Source: Heterohyrax brucei (Eukaryota; Chordata; Mammalia; Hyracoidea; Procaviidae). Taken from it: 64,000 nt of DNA. The notes under the pieces are model-generated. The model was not told the DNA's origin, searched no databases, and saw only the letters and a list, made by a program, of their open reading frames with translations. Positions 1 to 10,856 of this stretch are shown in pieces. The stretch covers positions 21,398,001 through 21,462,000 of the forward strand of contig CM053152.1 in NCBI GenBank assembly GCA_028571685.1. Direction: 5' to 3'. The stretch's first letter is position 1. Every line of letters starts with the position of its first letter. Both the position numbers and the translations under genes were made by a program.

Positions 1-698
1 TCACACTTGTGGCAGTCCGATACACTGCCATGAATGGCAAGTATATCACAAGAGTTCTCAAATATGAAAATGGTGCTGGAACAAAGAACAAGCACCAGAC
101 AGGCTTCCTCTGTTAAAGATTACCCTGCGTGTCACCTGGGTGCCAACACTTCCATAAATCCCAGCAGCTATAAGCAGCTCTGTCTCTCCCACAGTTCAAC
201 AACTTTGAAATCCTGCCCAGGCCTTACAGCATTCCACGAAACGACCTCATCACAGGGGAATGGGCTTTATCTTGGAGACTGTAAGTGTGTTTGCTTTCAA
301 GATGATTTACCACACTCTCAACAGTTACCAAATTTCCTAAGTTAAACCTGGTCTCTTGTTATAATTATATATCTCTCGGTTTCATCAGGAGGAATGTGTC
401 AGCTAAGGAAGTGTGAATCTGTGTTGACCTTTCAGATGTATCTGAAGTCTATGTTCTGTTTCGAAGGAAGCAAAGACAGGAAGGTTTCTTATGGGGGAAA
501 GCAGGAACCGGAATCGGTGGCAGCCAAAGAGACAGACTGAAAGAACGTTTTTCCTAAATTCCCTCCTTTTAGACCCTAACTCTTTGTTCATTTCTTTCTT
601 TTTTTATTTTAAATTTGGAAGTGAGGCCCTTAAGTTTCATGACATATGACTTACAGACAAAAAAGAAGTTAGTGTCTCTTTTTTCTTGGCCTAGGCCA
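1..698. other. Unassigned sequence
   Basis: No gene or repeat family could be recognised here. The longest frame, 34-345 on the plus strand, encodes about 100 residues without a recognisable domain and is treated as chance. Confidence 0.5.
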
Positions 699-900
699 GT
701 AGGATACCATACTTGGTAACGCAGGTGGTTAACGAAACAAGAGAAAGATCCTCAACTAGATGGATTGACACAGTGGCTGCAACACTGGGGTCAAGCGTGA
801 TGACAATTCTGAGGGTGGTGCAAGACAGGTTAGTGTTTCATTCTGCTATACACAGTGTCACTGTGAGTTGGAGCTGACTTGATGGCGCCTAACAACAACA
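699..900 (+). mobile_element. RTE (BovB-like) LINE, 3' end
   Basis: This is the last ~200 bp of an RTE element, 5' truncated. It shares the block around 'gatggattgacacagtggc' with the plus-strand copy at 29770-30098. It ends in the tail 'ttggagctgacttgatggc' followed by a TAACAACAACA terminus, which mirrors the left end of the minus-strand copy at 33176. No coding capacity remains. Confidence 0.85.
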
Positions 901-1099
901 GCCAGGAAGAGAAGCCAGACTCTGGGAACAGTGACTTCATCTAACACATAGAGAGCAGATGCCTCACCACACCTCTCATTAGACCTTCTCTTCCTCGCTG
1001 ATTCTCTTCTACAGAAACAATCACCCAATGGCTTCTAGCTCCTAGAGGGACTGGCCTACAGCCCTTGCTGAAAATTGCTCCCTTTGCTCTATTTCTCTC
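901..1099. other. Unassigned sequence
   Basis: Nothing recognisable between the RTE tail and the L2 fragment. Confidence 0.4.
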
Positions 1100-1320
1100 A
1101 GAGTAGAGTATTCCCTCAAAGAGCTTACAATCCAGTTAAAAGGTAAGAACTGATCCATGAAAACCACAAGAGAACAAATACAAGACCACATAGGTCAACA
1201 GGACAGGTGAAGTGGTCAGTGGGTTCTGAGATGATCTTTGAGCTGGGGATTCCAGAGTGGATAGAATTCAGACAAGCAAAGAATGGAAGGGTGTTTGAGA
1301 TGAGGGAAACGTTATACCAC
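1100..1320 (-). mobile_element. L2 LINE fragment
   Basis: The plus strand reads like the reverse complement of the L2 3' region, with 'caaagagcttacaatccag' followed by a purine-rich stretch and 'gaatggaagggtgtttgagatga'. It is diverged, non-coding and mammal-wide in age. Confidence 0.6.
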
Positions 1321-1561
1321 CAGTAGACGGAAATTACATGCTCATTTTATAGAATAATTACCTTTGGGCTATTCTGTAGAAATGTGGTTGGAGGCGTGTG
1401 GTTTCAAAAGTGGGACCCAAGCACTATGCTTCTGGAATTGGACAACAGATTTCAGAGAAGCTGTAAGTTAGAGAACCAGAGGTGCTTTCTGACTCTAAAG
1501 TACTATGGTGCCCCATGTGGACATGGATGGACAAGAAGTGTCTAATAGATGTGTTGCTGAC

Positions 1562-2087
1562 TATTTTAGTCAGCTAGTGCCGCTCTAACAGAAATACCAC
1601 AAGTGGATGACCTTAACAAAAGAAAGTGCATTCTGACACAGTCCGGTAGGCTGCAAGTCCTACTTCAGGATGTCCACTCCAGGGGAAGACTTTCTCTGTT
1701 GTTGGCTCTGGAGAAAAGTCCAGTATTGCACCCGTCTTTGATTAGGAAGCATCTTGGTGCAGGAACCTCAGGTCTGACGGATGTGCTCTTCTCCCAGTGC
1801 TACTTTCTTGATGGTGCGAAGTTCCCAATTCTCTGCTTGCTTCGCTTTCCTTTTATCTCCTGTAGGATGAAAGGATTAAGTGTGGGACAAACCATACTCC
1901 ATGGAAACTCCCTTTACAGTGGAGCAGGGAGGTGATCCTATAAAGGGATTTACAGCCTCCCTTGTAATCCTTTAACATACAGCACAGTAAAATCACAAAA
2001 TGGAAGACAGTCACAAGATACTAGGAATCATGGCCCAGCCACATGGCTACACATATTTTTGGTGGGGACACTATTCAATCCATGATA
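1562..2087 (-). mobile_element. Solo LTR, MaLR-like, same family as 57845 LTRs
   Basis: Reading the minus strand, it begins like TATCATGGATTGAATAGTG near 2087 and ends in a TTTCTGTTAGAGCGGCACTAG-like block near 1570. Both ends match the LTRs at 57845-58345 and 59301-59801. No internal region or second LTR flanks it, so it is a solo LTR. The five bases on either side (ctgac and cccac) do not match, so no TSD survives. Divergence is far greater than in the 57-59 kb copies. The antisense frame 1603-1935 is open for 110 codons and resembles the antisense frame in the younger LTRs. Confidence 0.8.
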
Positions 2088-2129
2088 CCCACCTTTATTT
2101 CAGCTGAGGCTGTTTACTCCAGGGTGGTG

Positions 2130-2310
2130 TGGACTGTGAGTCTGACATACCTAGGTTGGGACTCTGACTCATCACTTGTAAGTGTGAGCTATTTTGGGTA
2201 AGTAACATAAATGCTTTACATCATGGGAATGATGATGCTCTCCTTCCAGAGCTAATCTGAGGGAAAATACAAGGTAAAATATCAAATGCCTGGGGCTCTA
2301 TAAATGTTTA
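2130..2310 (+). mobile_element. MIR SINE
   Basis: The order of blocks fits MIR: a 'gggactctgactcatcactt' segment, a 'gtgagctattttgggtaagt' core-like segment, and a 3' end near 'gctctataaatgttta'. It is an ancient tRNA-derived SINE and is not functional. Confidence 0.65.
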
Positions 2311-4337
2311 TTTCCCTTCTTTCTGTTTTACTCTTCTGGAGGGATCTCCTCCACTTTTATTTTGCCTAACTGGAACTTCCTGTCACCTCCTCTCATCCCC
2401 CAAATTGTCCCTGGGCTCCTTTTGAAAGACCTGTGTATGCGTGTGTGTGGAAAGATTAAGCTATCCTTTTTTAAAAGGAGAAATGTATTCAAAACAGGGC
2501 ACATCAAAAGTAAAAGTAGGTGACAAATGTTTATACTTGGAAAGTGCTTTACTTTGATCCCAGTTTCTACTTTTTGAGAGCTTGACAAATGTGCCCTCTG
2601 GGCCTTGGCTTCAAACATCTTCAGTCAGCAGAGCCCTTTCCTTGATGGAAAACTCATTTGATATGCCCTTGCTGGTCCAGGAGATTTGTGCTTAAGGAAC
2701 TGGGCTCCTCTTGTCTCCCCACAGTAGTCCCCAAACTGGCATGGCCAGACAGGGTCTGGGCTGTGTCTGCTTCTTCAAAACCTGGCTCTGAGGCCTACAG
2801 TTGCCAGAGGTGATGGATTCCACCCTGGGTGCTTGCTCTAGAGACTCTAGATGGCCCTCATGGATGGTCCTTTCTCTGCCTTCCATCCTCTTCCATGAGG
2901 TCACATTAGCCTTTTCCAAATAATCTTTGACCTGGCTACTTGGGAAGATGTCAAAGGTCATTTCCTCAGATTGAGAAATTCTTCAGGAGAGAGGAGTTGT
3001 GTGGCATTGAACTCCCATGAATACCTACATGAAGTCAGCTGCAGAACTACATTTTCCAGGGTTTCTTCAACTTCTTTGGGTGGAAAATCCTGACAGGTTA
3101 GCCACCACATCCTGCCCAACTCTCGACTCTTGACCCTTGACTCTCTCTCATGTAAGTGATAAAGAGCCTCATGTATGAAATGACAGTGTAATGTTGGGAG
3201 CCCTGGCTTTGTGTAGGTTTCTAAAGCTCCATCAGAACCTGTGGTCAGGCCATGAGGCTGGTTTTCACTGAAAGACTTCCTTGTCAGCAAAGCTTACTTA
3301 TTTATTTATTCTTTTCTAGATTAGACAGAAGGGCAATGGAATAGTGTCCACTATCACTGCTGGGTCAGTATACAACTATGAATGGAGACCCACCCTGAGT
3401 ATTTCCAACAGGCACATCCGGACTTCGCTGCCAGCCATCAGTTATGAAGGTGTAGGAAGAGCTACGAAGGCAGATGGGAATACTGAGGCAAATGAGAGGT
3501 TGGCTGCAGCAGGGGCCATTGCCACCCCGGCACATAGGAGGACAGGAAGAGATAGGAATACTTGGCACAAGGGCTGGGGCCATCTGGCAGAATCTAGGAC
3601 CTCAGCAGGTATGTCTTATAGGAGCAAGAGATCTAGAGATGTATCTTTGCATAGAGAGGGAGCAGGAGAAAGGCCTTTCCTCTTTCTGCTACCCACATAC
3701 ACCCAGACTTGCACTGACCATTGCTAAAACCAAACAGGAGCCAGGTCTTGGGAAGTGGTGCCAAAGCGGTCAGCCACTCTGTCCTGCCCTTGAGATGCAG
3801 TGCAGAGCAGGAAAGAGTGAGAAAAAATGTGGACTCCCAGTGTGCAGTGGTCTGCTTTATGACAGGAGACCTGTAACTTCCTCCTTCTGGGGAACCCAGC
3901 GTCATGGGAAGTGTATGGCATGAAATTATTTCCAGTTTGTGTTAAGTAGAGACCTTTCATGTGTGGCTTCTTTCCAGGCACCAATGTCCTCCTAGAAACA
4001 CTCATCCTGAAGAACTTGAGGGGTTCATCACCAATGCTTGTTCTCAGAACTGCTAGCTTAGGCAGGTGGCATTTCCAAGAACACTGGATGGGATTAGCAG
4101 GCTATGAATTCCCCCAGAGTCAGAGAAATGTGACTGTTACATGTCTTGATAGCTAAGAGGTACATTTGTTTGTCTCCTTATGGTAAATGCTGGGTTGTGG
4201 TAACATCGGGCTGTGAGAACTCATGTTGATTCTTGGAATCTGTGGTGTACTACACATCTTTTATTTGGTTCCTCTTAAAGAGATATACAGACAGTGCCTT
4301 TTTCTTTTCTAAATCTGTTCTATGTGTGATGTGTACA
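2311..4337. other. Unassigned 2 kb
   Basis: No repeat family or exon was recognised. Overlapping frames at 3344-3727 and 3474-3923 (plus) and 2958-3290 and 3724-4005 (minus) reach 90-150 codons but overlap one another in different frames, show no domain, and are treated as chance. Old diverged repeats could be hidden here. Confidence 0.45.
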
Positions 4338-4794
4338 TGATGGTTAAGGTTGTGTGTCAACTTGGTTGGCTATGATTCTTAGTAGTTTGGCAGTTACATA
4401 ATTATGAAGTCATCCTCTACCATGTGATCTGATGTGATCAGCCAATCAGTTGTAAGAGGAGATTTCTTGGGGATGTGGCAACACTTGCTTGCTCTGAATC
4501 TTCTATCTGGCTCATTGCCATCTGACCTCTGGTTCTTGGGACTTGTATCAGCTGCCTGCCATATTGCCTGCCAATCTCTGATTCACCACTCTCTGTAGTC
4601 TGTGAGCCAGCAGCCTGCTACCTGATCTGCTGGTCTCGGGTATGTCAGCCCCTGCCACTGCATGAGTCAGGAGAGGTCCCAGCCTGATGTCTGTCCCACA
4701 GACTTGGGATTTAGCATCCTCTACAACTACAGGAGCCTTTTCCTTGAGCTAAATTTCTCTCTCTGTATAAGATATGTATATATATATGTATATA
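4338..4794 (+). mobile_element. LTR-like interspersed repeat, left part
   Basis: It starts at 'tgatggttaaggttgtgtgtc' and is homologous to the reverse complement of 13631-14118. It runs through a 'gatctgatgtgatcagcc' block and a 'gacctctggttcttgggactt' block into a TA-rich stretch just after 'ccttgagctaaatttctct'. The element then breaks off; its terminal ~70 bp reappear at 5732-5804 on the far side of a mariner transposon. The single-block layout suggests an LTR or MER-type repeat, but I cannot name the family. Confidence 0.6.
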
Positions 4795-5731
4795 GGGGTA
4801 AGTAAAAAAATATTGCCACTAGAGCTCCAGTTCGTACACACACAGAGTTATTTCTAACAAAATGCATTTAAACACATCTCTGTGATCAGTGGATGGATGC
4901 AGATGTGCTCTCTCAGTAGTACACTTCTCTTAGGCTTGTTAGGTGCCTTCAAAAAAAGAACGTTTTGTACCACAGGAAAAAATGATTTTGAGGTAATAGC
5001 TGATATCAAATTTTTAACAAAACTCGAATCATTCAAGCTTTCTAGGAAGTTTATGGGAATCTTGCCCAACACAGATTAACAGTTTTCAGATGTGTCAAGC
5101 ATTTTCAGGATGGCCAGGAAGACCTCAAAAATGAGTCAAGAGAGGGAAGACCTCTCAGAAGGTTATAGTGACTGGGTTTTGTTTGTTTGTTTTTTGTTTT
5201 TTATTATTACAAAGAAGTAATCTTGATAGATTTTCTTGAGGACAGGATGGTTGTGGAGCTTATTATGAAGAAGTTTTAAGAAAATGGAAAACTGCATTTC
5301 TGGGAAAAAAGTTAGAAAAGTTCTGTTGATGATTTTTTTTTTCCTATCACTTCTATGTTCCTCCTCATTCTTTGAGGGTAGCAAGGGCTATCGTATGAGA
5401 ATTTTGTTGGGAATCTTTATCCTGCTCACCCTACAGCCCTGATCTTTCCCCTTAAGACTTTTTGTTTCCAAAACTAAAAAAAACATTTAATAGAATAATA
5501 ATTTGACACCCTCAAGTATCCAACCAAAATAGTTGTTTTGCTAAATCAGATAGTGCAGAATTCTTTGGAGGAAGAGCTGGAGAGACAAAAACACCACCTT
5601 CACAACTGTATAGACCTAGATGAAGGATATGTGGAGAAAGAATAGCTTCACATTTTGGTATTTTTGTTTAATAGAGGATTCTATGATTTTCTAGCAATAG
5701 TTTTTGACTTACACACACACACCCACCCATA
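4795..5731 (+). mobile_element. Mariner-type DNA transposon, internally deleted
   Basis: The ends form inverted repeats. The left end from 4797 reads GTAAGTAAAAAAATATTGCC, and the right end, reverse-complemented from about 5712, reads GTAAGTCAAAAACTATTGCT, three mismatches in 20. The right terminus carries extra CA repeats. It is about 0.93 kb, shorter than the usual ~1.3 kb, so roughly a third is missing. It landed in a TA-rich stretch of the flanking LTR-like repeat, which fits the TA target of Tc1/mariner elements. Confidence 0.8.
4966..5655 (+). pseudogene. Mariner transposase remnant
   Basis: Three islands resemble mariner transposase. Around 4980-5070 a frame gives IADIKFLTKLESF, like the N-terminal helix-turn-helix region. 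Around 5103-5160, in another frame, FQDGQEDLKNESREGRP ends in the GRP motif between the two DNA-binding subdomains. Near 5430-5490 the DNA matches the YSPDLxPxD region that carries the third catalytic aspartate, but the frame is shifted. Near 5615-5640 a IDLDEGYVEK-like C terminus is visible. Frameshifts, stops and a missing middle portion make it inactive. This is family-level similarity judged by eye. Confidence 0.7.
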
Positions 5732-5804
5732 TATATGTAAGTATGTATGGATGTATATATATTCATCACTGGTTTTGTTTCTCTGAAGAATCCAGCCTAA
5801 GACA
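5732..5804 (+). mobile_element. LTR-like interspersed repeat, right end
   Basis: It continues the element that starts at 4338. The sequence 'cactggttttgtttctctga' and 'atccagcctaagaca' match the minus-strand end of the copy at 13631-14118, which has no transposon at the equivalent point. Mariner insertion therefore explains the gap. Confidence 0.65.
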
Positions 5805-6024
5805 ATGTGAGAATATATTTGGTGAGAGTTGGGTGGTTGAGGGAAGTGAATTACTAAGCAGTTCTCCGGAAATGCATTCCTGTAGATTGCACATATTTGT
5901 ATCACCTTGGAAAGATGCTCTGCTGTCCACGGCCTCTGTTCTCTTTGGCTAGTGGGAGTTGCAGAAGTTTACTGACAACCCTTCACTTTCCCCACCACAC
6001 CTATGCTTTTTGACAATGTTTAAA

Positions 6025-6425
6025 GTACATGTTTTTCCCATATTTGTAGGTATATATTCATTGCAAATGATTTGGAAAACACAAGTATTTAAAGAAGAAA
6101 GTAAATATTGCTTTTAAATCATAGCTCCAACTAACCATGGCTAACAATTTTTCAAACTTACCTTCAGCTTTTCCCTACCCTAACAAAGTGTATATTTTAA
6201 ATTGGGGTTATATTGTATATGTATTTACATATTTTTCTATTTACTGTTAGGTGTAAAGTACATGCATAGTTCACATTTATTAATTTTCAAAAACATGTTT
6301 TTGTGTTTTATCAATGCGTAACATCTAGTCAAATGAATATTCTGTTTTCAATTATTAGACATTTGTACTGTTTATAATTTTTCCTCTTATGTCTATGCTA
6401 TGACAAACATTCTTTTACATAAATT
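6025..6425 (-). mobile_element. Old L1M fragment, 3' end
   Basis: The plus strand reads like the reverse complement of an old L1 3' region. It has the 'tggaaaacacaagtatttaaa' block, an AT-rich stretch, then 'attattagacatttgtactg' and 'ctatgacaaacattctttta', which resemble the end of ORF2. It is strongly diverged. Confidence 0.6.
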
Positions 6426-6434
6426 CAGAACTTA

Positions 6435-6745
6435 CTACCCCAAAAAGACAAATAAAATTACGAAGTAATATATGAAGAAGAAAATAGTCACAAAAGCCAA
6501 GCTCAAAAATTCAATGTTAATATATAAAAAGCTGTTTCAATTCAATACAAAAATAACTACTGTTCACTCAGTTCTCACTACTTAAGCAAGGAATTGAAAA
6601 ATGGGCAAGGAAATAAAACTATTCAGTACCAGTAAAATATGTAGAAAATGTTCAAAGTCACTGATAATCAAGAGACACAAGCAAAACCAACAATGAAACC
6701 TTATTTTCATCTCTGATGTTGAAAAATAAAAAACAGAAAATGCAA
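6435..6745 (+). mobile_element. Old L1M fragment, opposite orientation
   Basis: The plus strand resembles L1 ORF2 near its C terminus: 'gctgtttcaattcaatacaaa', 'ttgaaaaatgggcaaggaaat', then 'ctgataatcaagagacacaag'. This lies just upstream, in element order, of the part seen on the minus strand at 6025-6425, so the two may be one L1 with a 5' inversion. Confidence 0.55.
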
Positions 6746-6910
6746 TGTTTACAATAATATTACAGGTAAGACAGATTAACTGTGTTTATAAAATTACTAG
6801 TAGAAAAGTATATTGAGATATCTTCATAGTTTTAAGGGAGACTTTATTTAGTCAATAATTATTGATCCCTACTATATTGCCAACTCAACGGAACTTGGCT
6901 AGTATATTGG

Positions 6911-7770
6911 AAATTTTTTTTTTATTGTACTTCAGATGAAGACTTACAGAGCAATTTAGTTTCTCATTAAACAATTAATACACACATTGCTTTGCAACAT
7001 TAGTTGCCAACTCCTCTTTCACCTTGAGTTACCCATTACTGGCTTTCCTGTCCCCTCTTGCCTTCTTATCCTTGACCCTAGGATGATGTGTCCACTTAGG
7101 CTTGTTTTGTTTTATGGGTCTATCTGAACTTTGGAGGAAAGGGGAGCCCCAGGAATGACTTCATTGCTAAGTTAAAATAGTGTCTATGGGCCCTACTGTC
7201 TAAGTTCCCCTAATCTCTGTCAGACTAGTAAGTCTGGTATTTTTTGTTTGTTTGTTGTTAGGAGATTAGAACTTTGCTCTACATTTTTCTCTGGCTCTAT
7301 TCAGGGTCCTCTAGGTGATCCCTGTCAGAGTAGTCTGTGGTGGTAGCCAGACACCATCTAGTTGCACTAGACTCAGTCTGGTGGAGGAGGTTGTGGTAGT
7401 TGTGGACTAATATTTCCATTGTCTCTCCAGTTTTCTTCATTCTTCCTTGCTCCTGACAGGGTGAGATCAGCGAGGTATCCTAGATGGCTGCTCACAAGTT
7501 TTCAGTGCTACTCATCAAAGTTGGATGGGAGAACATTTTCTTCACAAACTGTGTTATGCCAATTGAACTAGACGTTCCCTGAGACCGTGGCCCACAGCCC
7601 TGAGCCCAGGAATTCAGTCCCTCAAAGGGTGTGACTTCAAGTCAAGCTGTGCTAACTTCTCCACTATTGTCTACTGTCTTACCCTTCACCAAAGTTACCA
7701 CTTTTTATTGTCCAGTTACTGTTATTCTCTCCTTCCCTTCCTCTATTAACCATCAAAGATTATTTCTTGG
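6911..7770 (-). mobile_element. Afrotherian-type L1, 3' UTR
   Basis: A T-rich start (the reversed poly(A)) at about 6917 is followed by 'attgtacttcagatgaagac', also seen at 38365. The homology to the L1 3' UTR at 38350-39220 runs in order through 'atcctagatggctgctcaca' and 'accatcaaagattatttctt' near 7768. There the minus-strand L1 stops abruptly at the start of a plus-strand L1. No ORF2 C terminus is present on this side. Confidence 0.85.
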
Positions 7771-8118
7771 GGGCAGAATCAAGATGGTGGACTAAACACA
7801 CATCTCCCTAAATCACTCTGGAAACCAAGACCTGAATTGATAATTAAATGGAACCTTCTGGACACCTAACGAACCCCCGGATGAGGCATAGGGCCATTAA
7901 TTTGGACTTCATACCACTGAATGCAAAACCTCCTCTCTTTTGCTGATCCCATTCTCAGCAAGCATGGGCTTCCACAGACTGAAGGTAACTCACTGTTTTA
8001 ATTTTTTTTTCTCTGTCTTAGCTGGCAGGTGGAGGTGGGACGCCACTAGCTGCTAATCCAAGACACACTGCTGGCAGAATTGGTAAGCAAAGTTGCCGTA
8101 TTTTGAGAGCTCGACTCT

Positions 8119-8625
8119 GGACTCTGTGTATCTTGGCACCTTTGGCCTCTTTCTGCCTCTTCCATGTAGTAGCTGGTACCGGGGTGGTGGCAAGCTTGTA
8201 CAGGACACCATCTTGATCCGTTGGGAGTCAGATACACCCATATGGAGGCCCCAGCTGGACTTAGTTCCTAGGCAGGGAGGCAACATCTGCCCAGGGGAAA
8301 GAACTTTTCCAGCAGAAAAGCAGTGTTTTATACAGTGTCACCTATGGCTGGGGCGGCAACAGAGGCTATGGACTCTGCATCTCGGCACCTTTGGCCTCTC
8401 TTTCCACCTCTGCCATAGAGTAGCCTGGTCCCAGCCAGGTGGTGAGCTTGTACAGGACACCATCTGGTTCCAATGGGAGGCAGAGGAACCCATACAACAG
8501 CCTCAGCTGGACCTAATTCCTGGGCTAGGAGGCAGCACTGGCCCAGAAGAGAGTGTTTTTCCAGCAGAAAAGCAGTATACTACACAGTGTCTCCTACAGC
8601 TAGAGTCCAACAGCAGAGGCTAGCA
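8119..8625 (+). repeat. Tandem duplication in L1 5' UTR (252-bp unit)
   Basis: Two head-to-tail units start with 'ggactctg' at 8119 and 8370. Inner landmarks 'cttgtacaggacaccatct' at 8195 and 8447 are 252 bp apart. Other shared blocks include 'ttccagcagaaaagcagt'. The related L1 at 50756 has only one diverged unit (about 51100-51330). Repeated promoter units are known in the 5' UTRs of some mammalian L1s such as mouse. A frame from 8093 to 8623 stays open across both units but contains no ATG. Confidence 0.85.
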
Positions 8626-8838
8626 AGGCAGTAGCCTTTCTGTATTTTGAGTGAGTTTATAACATCTGGAGTTCAATATAGAGGTGCTTATTTTGCCAGC
8701 TAGGAAGAGGGACCTATACACCTGAAAACCTGACTGAATTTGGAAGTTGTCAGATATTTTTTACCTCTTTTTAAGACAGCCTAGAGAAACAACTGCGGTC
8801 CATCCTCAAGCATCTCTCCTAGCCTCTATTGACTCACA

Positions 8839-9899
8839 TGATGCCCCAAAAGCAGCAAACTCTGGAGAAAAGTGTAAATAGGAAATCACCCATGGCTTCA
8901 GAAGGCTCCAAAAGGAAAACACCACAGAACTTCCCAGACAAAGAAACTTTTCTGAAACTATTGGAAGGTGAATAAAAAAGGATTATATATAGAGTCCTCC
9001 TAGACCTTATACAAAATGCAGCAGAGCAAAATGGAAAATTAAGCAAGCTATTCTACCTGATGGAACACAAGTACTCTGAAATCCAACAGATCAAGAACAA
9101 AATCAAAGGCATAGAAACTTCAATTTAAAGCCAAGAAAACAGAATGGAACCAATGGAAAATAGACTTTTTGATTTGGAAGACAGAGCTACTGACTCCAGC
9201 ATCTATGAGGAGAAATCAGAAAAAAGAAACAAGAAAAATGAAGAAGCATTAAGAAGCATGTGGGACCCTATTAAGAGGGACAATCTATGATTTAATTGGA
9301 GTTTCTGAACAGGGTGAGACACCTGAGAACACAGAGAGTATTGATGCTGAGCCACTGACAGAAAACTTTCCAGAAATCATGAAGAGAATATAGATATCCA
9401 AGATGCATATCAAATGCCACTCAATATAGACCTCAAAAGAAAAACTCCAAGACATATTATAATCAAGCTTAACAAAATGAAGCATAAGCAGAAACTCTTA
9501 AAAGCAGCAAGACTCAAAGCAAAGCTAACATTAAGAGGGAAACCCTGTAGGCTTTCGTCGGATTTCTCAGCAGAAACAACGTTGGCACAGAGACAATGGC
9601 ATGACACATTCAAAGCCTTGAAGGAGAAGAACTTCGAACCAAAAATTATATATCCTGCAAAACTATCTTTCAAACATGAAAATGAAATTAAGACATTGGG
9701 AGATAAACAGAAACTCAGAGACTTTGTAAAAACCAAACCAAAGCTACAAGAAATACTCAAAGAAGCTCTTGGCTTAGAAGAACAAAACCACCAACTTTAT
9801 ATTTTAGAAGCAAATTCAGGACACATCACCCAGAATCCTGCTCAGTTAGGGAAAGCTCCAAACTCATTCAAAGCTGTAATGGTGAAAGAAATGATCTAG
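8839..9899 (+). pseudogene. L1 ORF1 remnant
   Basis: L1 ORF1 encodes an RNA-binding chaperone that coats L1 RNA. The N-terminal part from about 8839 is interrupted by stops near 8970 and 9126. A coiled-coil-like, charged stretch follows (EEKSEKRNKKNEEALRSMW, about 9207-9270). From 9414 to 9899 an open frame covers the RNA-binding and C-terminal domains, including TPRHIIIKLNK, AKLTLRGKPCRLSSDFSAET, FKALKEKNFEPKIIYPAKLS and a DKQKLRDFVKTKP segment. The same protein can be aligned to the remnant at 51783-52768. In-frame stops rule out a working protein. Confidence 0.85.
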
Positions 9900-10226
9900 T
9901 GATAATATCATGAAAACTATGATGTGATCACATTGAAAAGAGGGATGTACTACAGTCATTATAGTCTTTCCAGATGGAGAGGAAGTTGACAAGACTGGTA
10001 GTAATTGAAATTGGGTTTATACATTGTTTATTAAGGGGGACCATGGGGCAGCCATAAAGCACAATAAAGATGCAACATATCAAATCAAGAAACACAATAC
10101 AGGAGTCTCAACAACCACAAAAACAACCCTGAAAAAGGTGAAAAATCAACACACAAAGAAGAATCTCCCAGAACAGGTTTATAAGAACAACAGAGAAAAC
10201 ATCAACACAAAAAGAAACATATCACA

Positions 10227-10856
10227 ATGACAGCACTAAACACATACCTATCAATAATCACATTGAATGTGATTGGACTGAATGCTCCAGTAAAGAGACC
10301 TCGAGTGACACAGTGGATCAAAGGACACGACCCATCCATATATTATCTACAAGAAACTCACCTTAGACTTAAAGATAGGAACAAACTGAAAATGAAAGGA
10401 TGGAAGAATATACATCAAGCTAACAATGAATAAAGAAGAGCACATGTGGCAATTCTAATCTCAGATCAAATAGATTTTAATATCAAATCCACATTGTGGA
10501 CAAGGATGGACACTATTGCTGAAAGGTTCAATACACAAGCAGGAGTTAGCAATATCAAATATTTATGCACCTAATATTAGAGCACCTAAGTACATCAAAG
10601 AAACACTGACTACACTCAAAAAAGTTAGATTACTCCACAATAATAGTGGCAGACTTCAACACTCCTCTCTCAATATTGGACAGATGGTCTAGAAAAAAGC
10701 TCAGTAAAGACACAGAAGACCTTGTTGCCACGGTTAACCAACTAGACCACGTCGACATACACAGGACTTTCCATGCATTGGTGGACAACTACACCTTCTT
10801 CTCCAGTGCACACGGGACATTCTCCAGAATAGAACATGCATTAAGACATAAAACCT
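10227..10856 (+). pseudogene. L1 ORF2 endonuclease remnant, truncated
   Basis: This is the start of ORF2, the endonuclease and reverse transcriptase protein of L1. An ATG at 10227 opens MTALNTYLSIITLNVIGLN, then a PSIYYLQETHL segment carrying the expected glutamate of the apurinic-like endonuclease. A stop follows at about 10431. A second frame around 10646-10860 holds ADFNTPLSILDRWSRKKLS and YTFFSSAHGTFSRIEHAL, close to the end of the nuclease domain. All reverse transcriptase sequence is missing because the element jumps into its 3' UTR at about 10856. Confidence 0.85.

Noticed and set aside
3344-3923. Two overlapping plus frames of 127 and 149 codons
   Set aside because: They overlap each other in different frames and also overlap minus frames; no motif in either.
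4741-4794. TATATATG tracts as a possible origin or regulatory site
   Set aside because: They are the AT-rich end of an interspersed repeat next to a mariner insertion.
9410-9760. Minus-strand 116-codon frame
   Set aside because: Shadow of the L1 ORF1 remnant on the plus strand.
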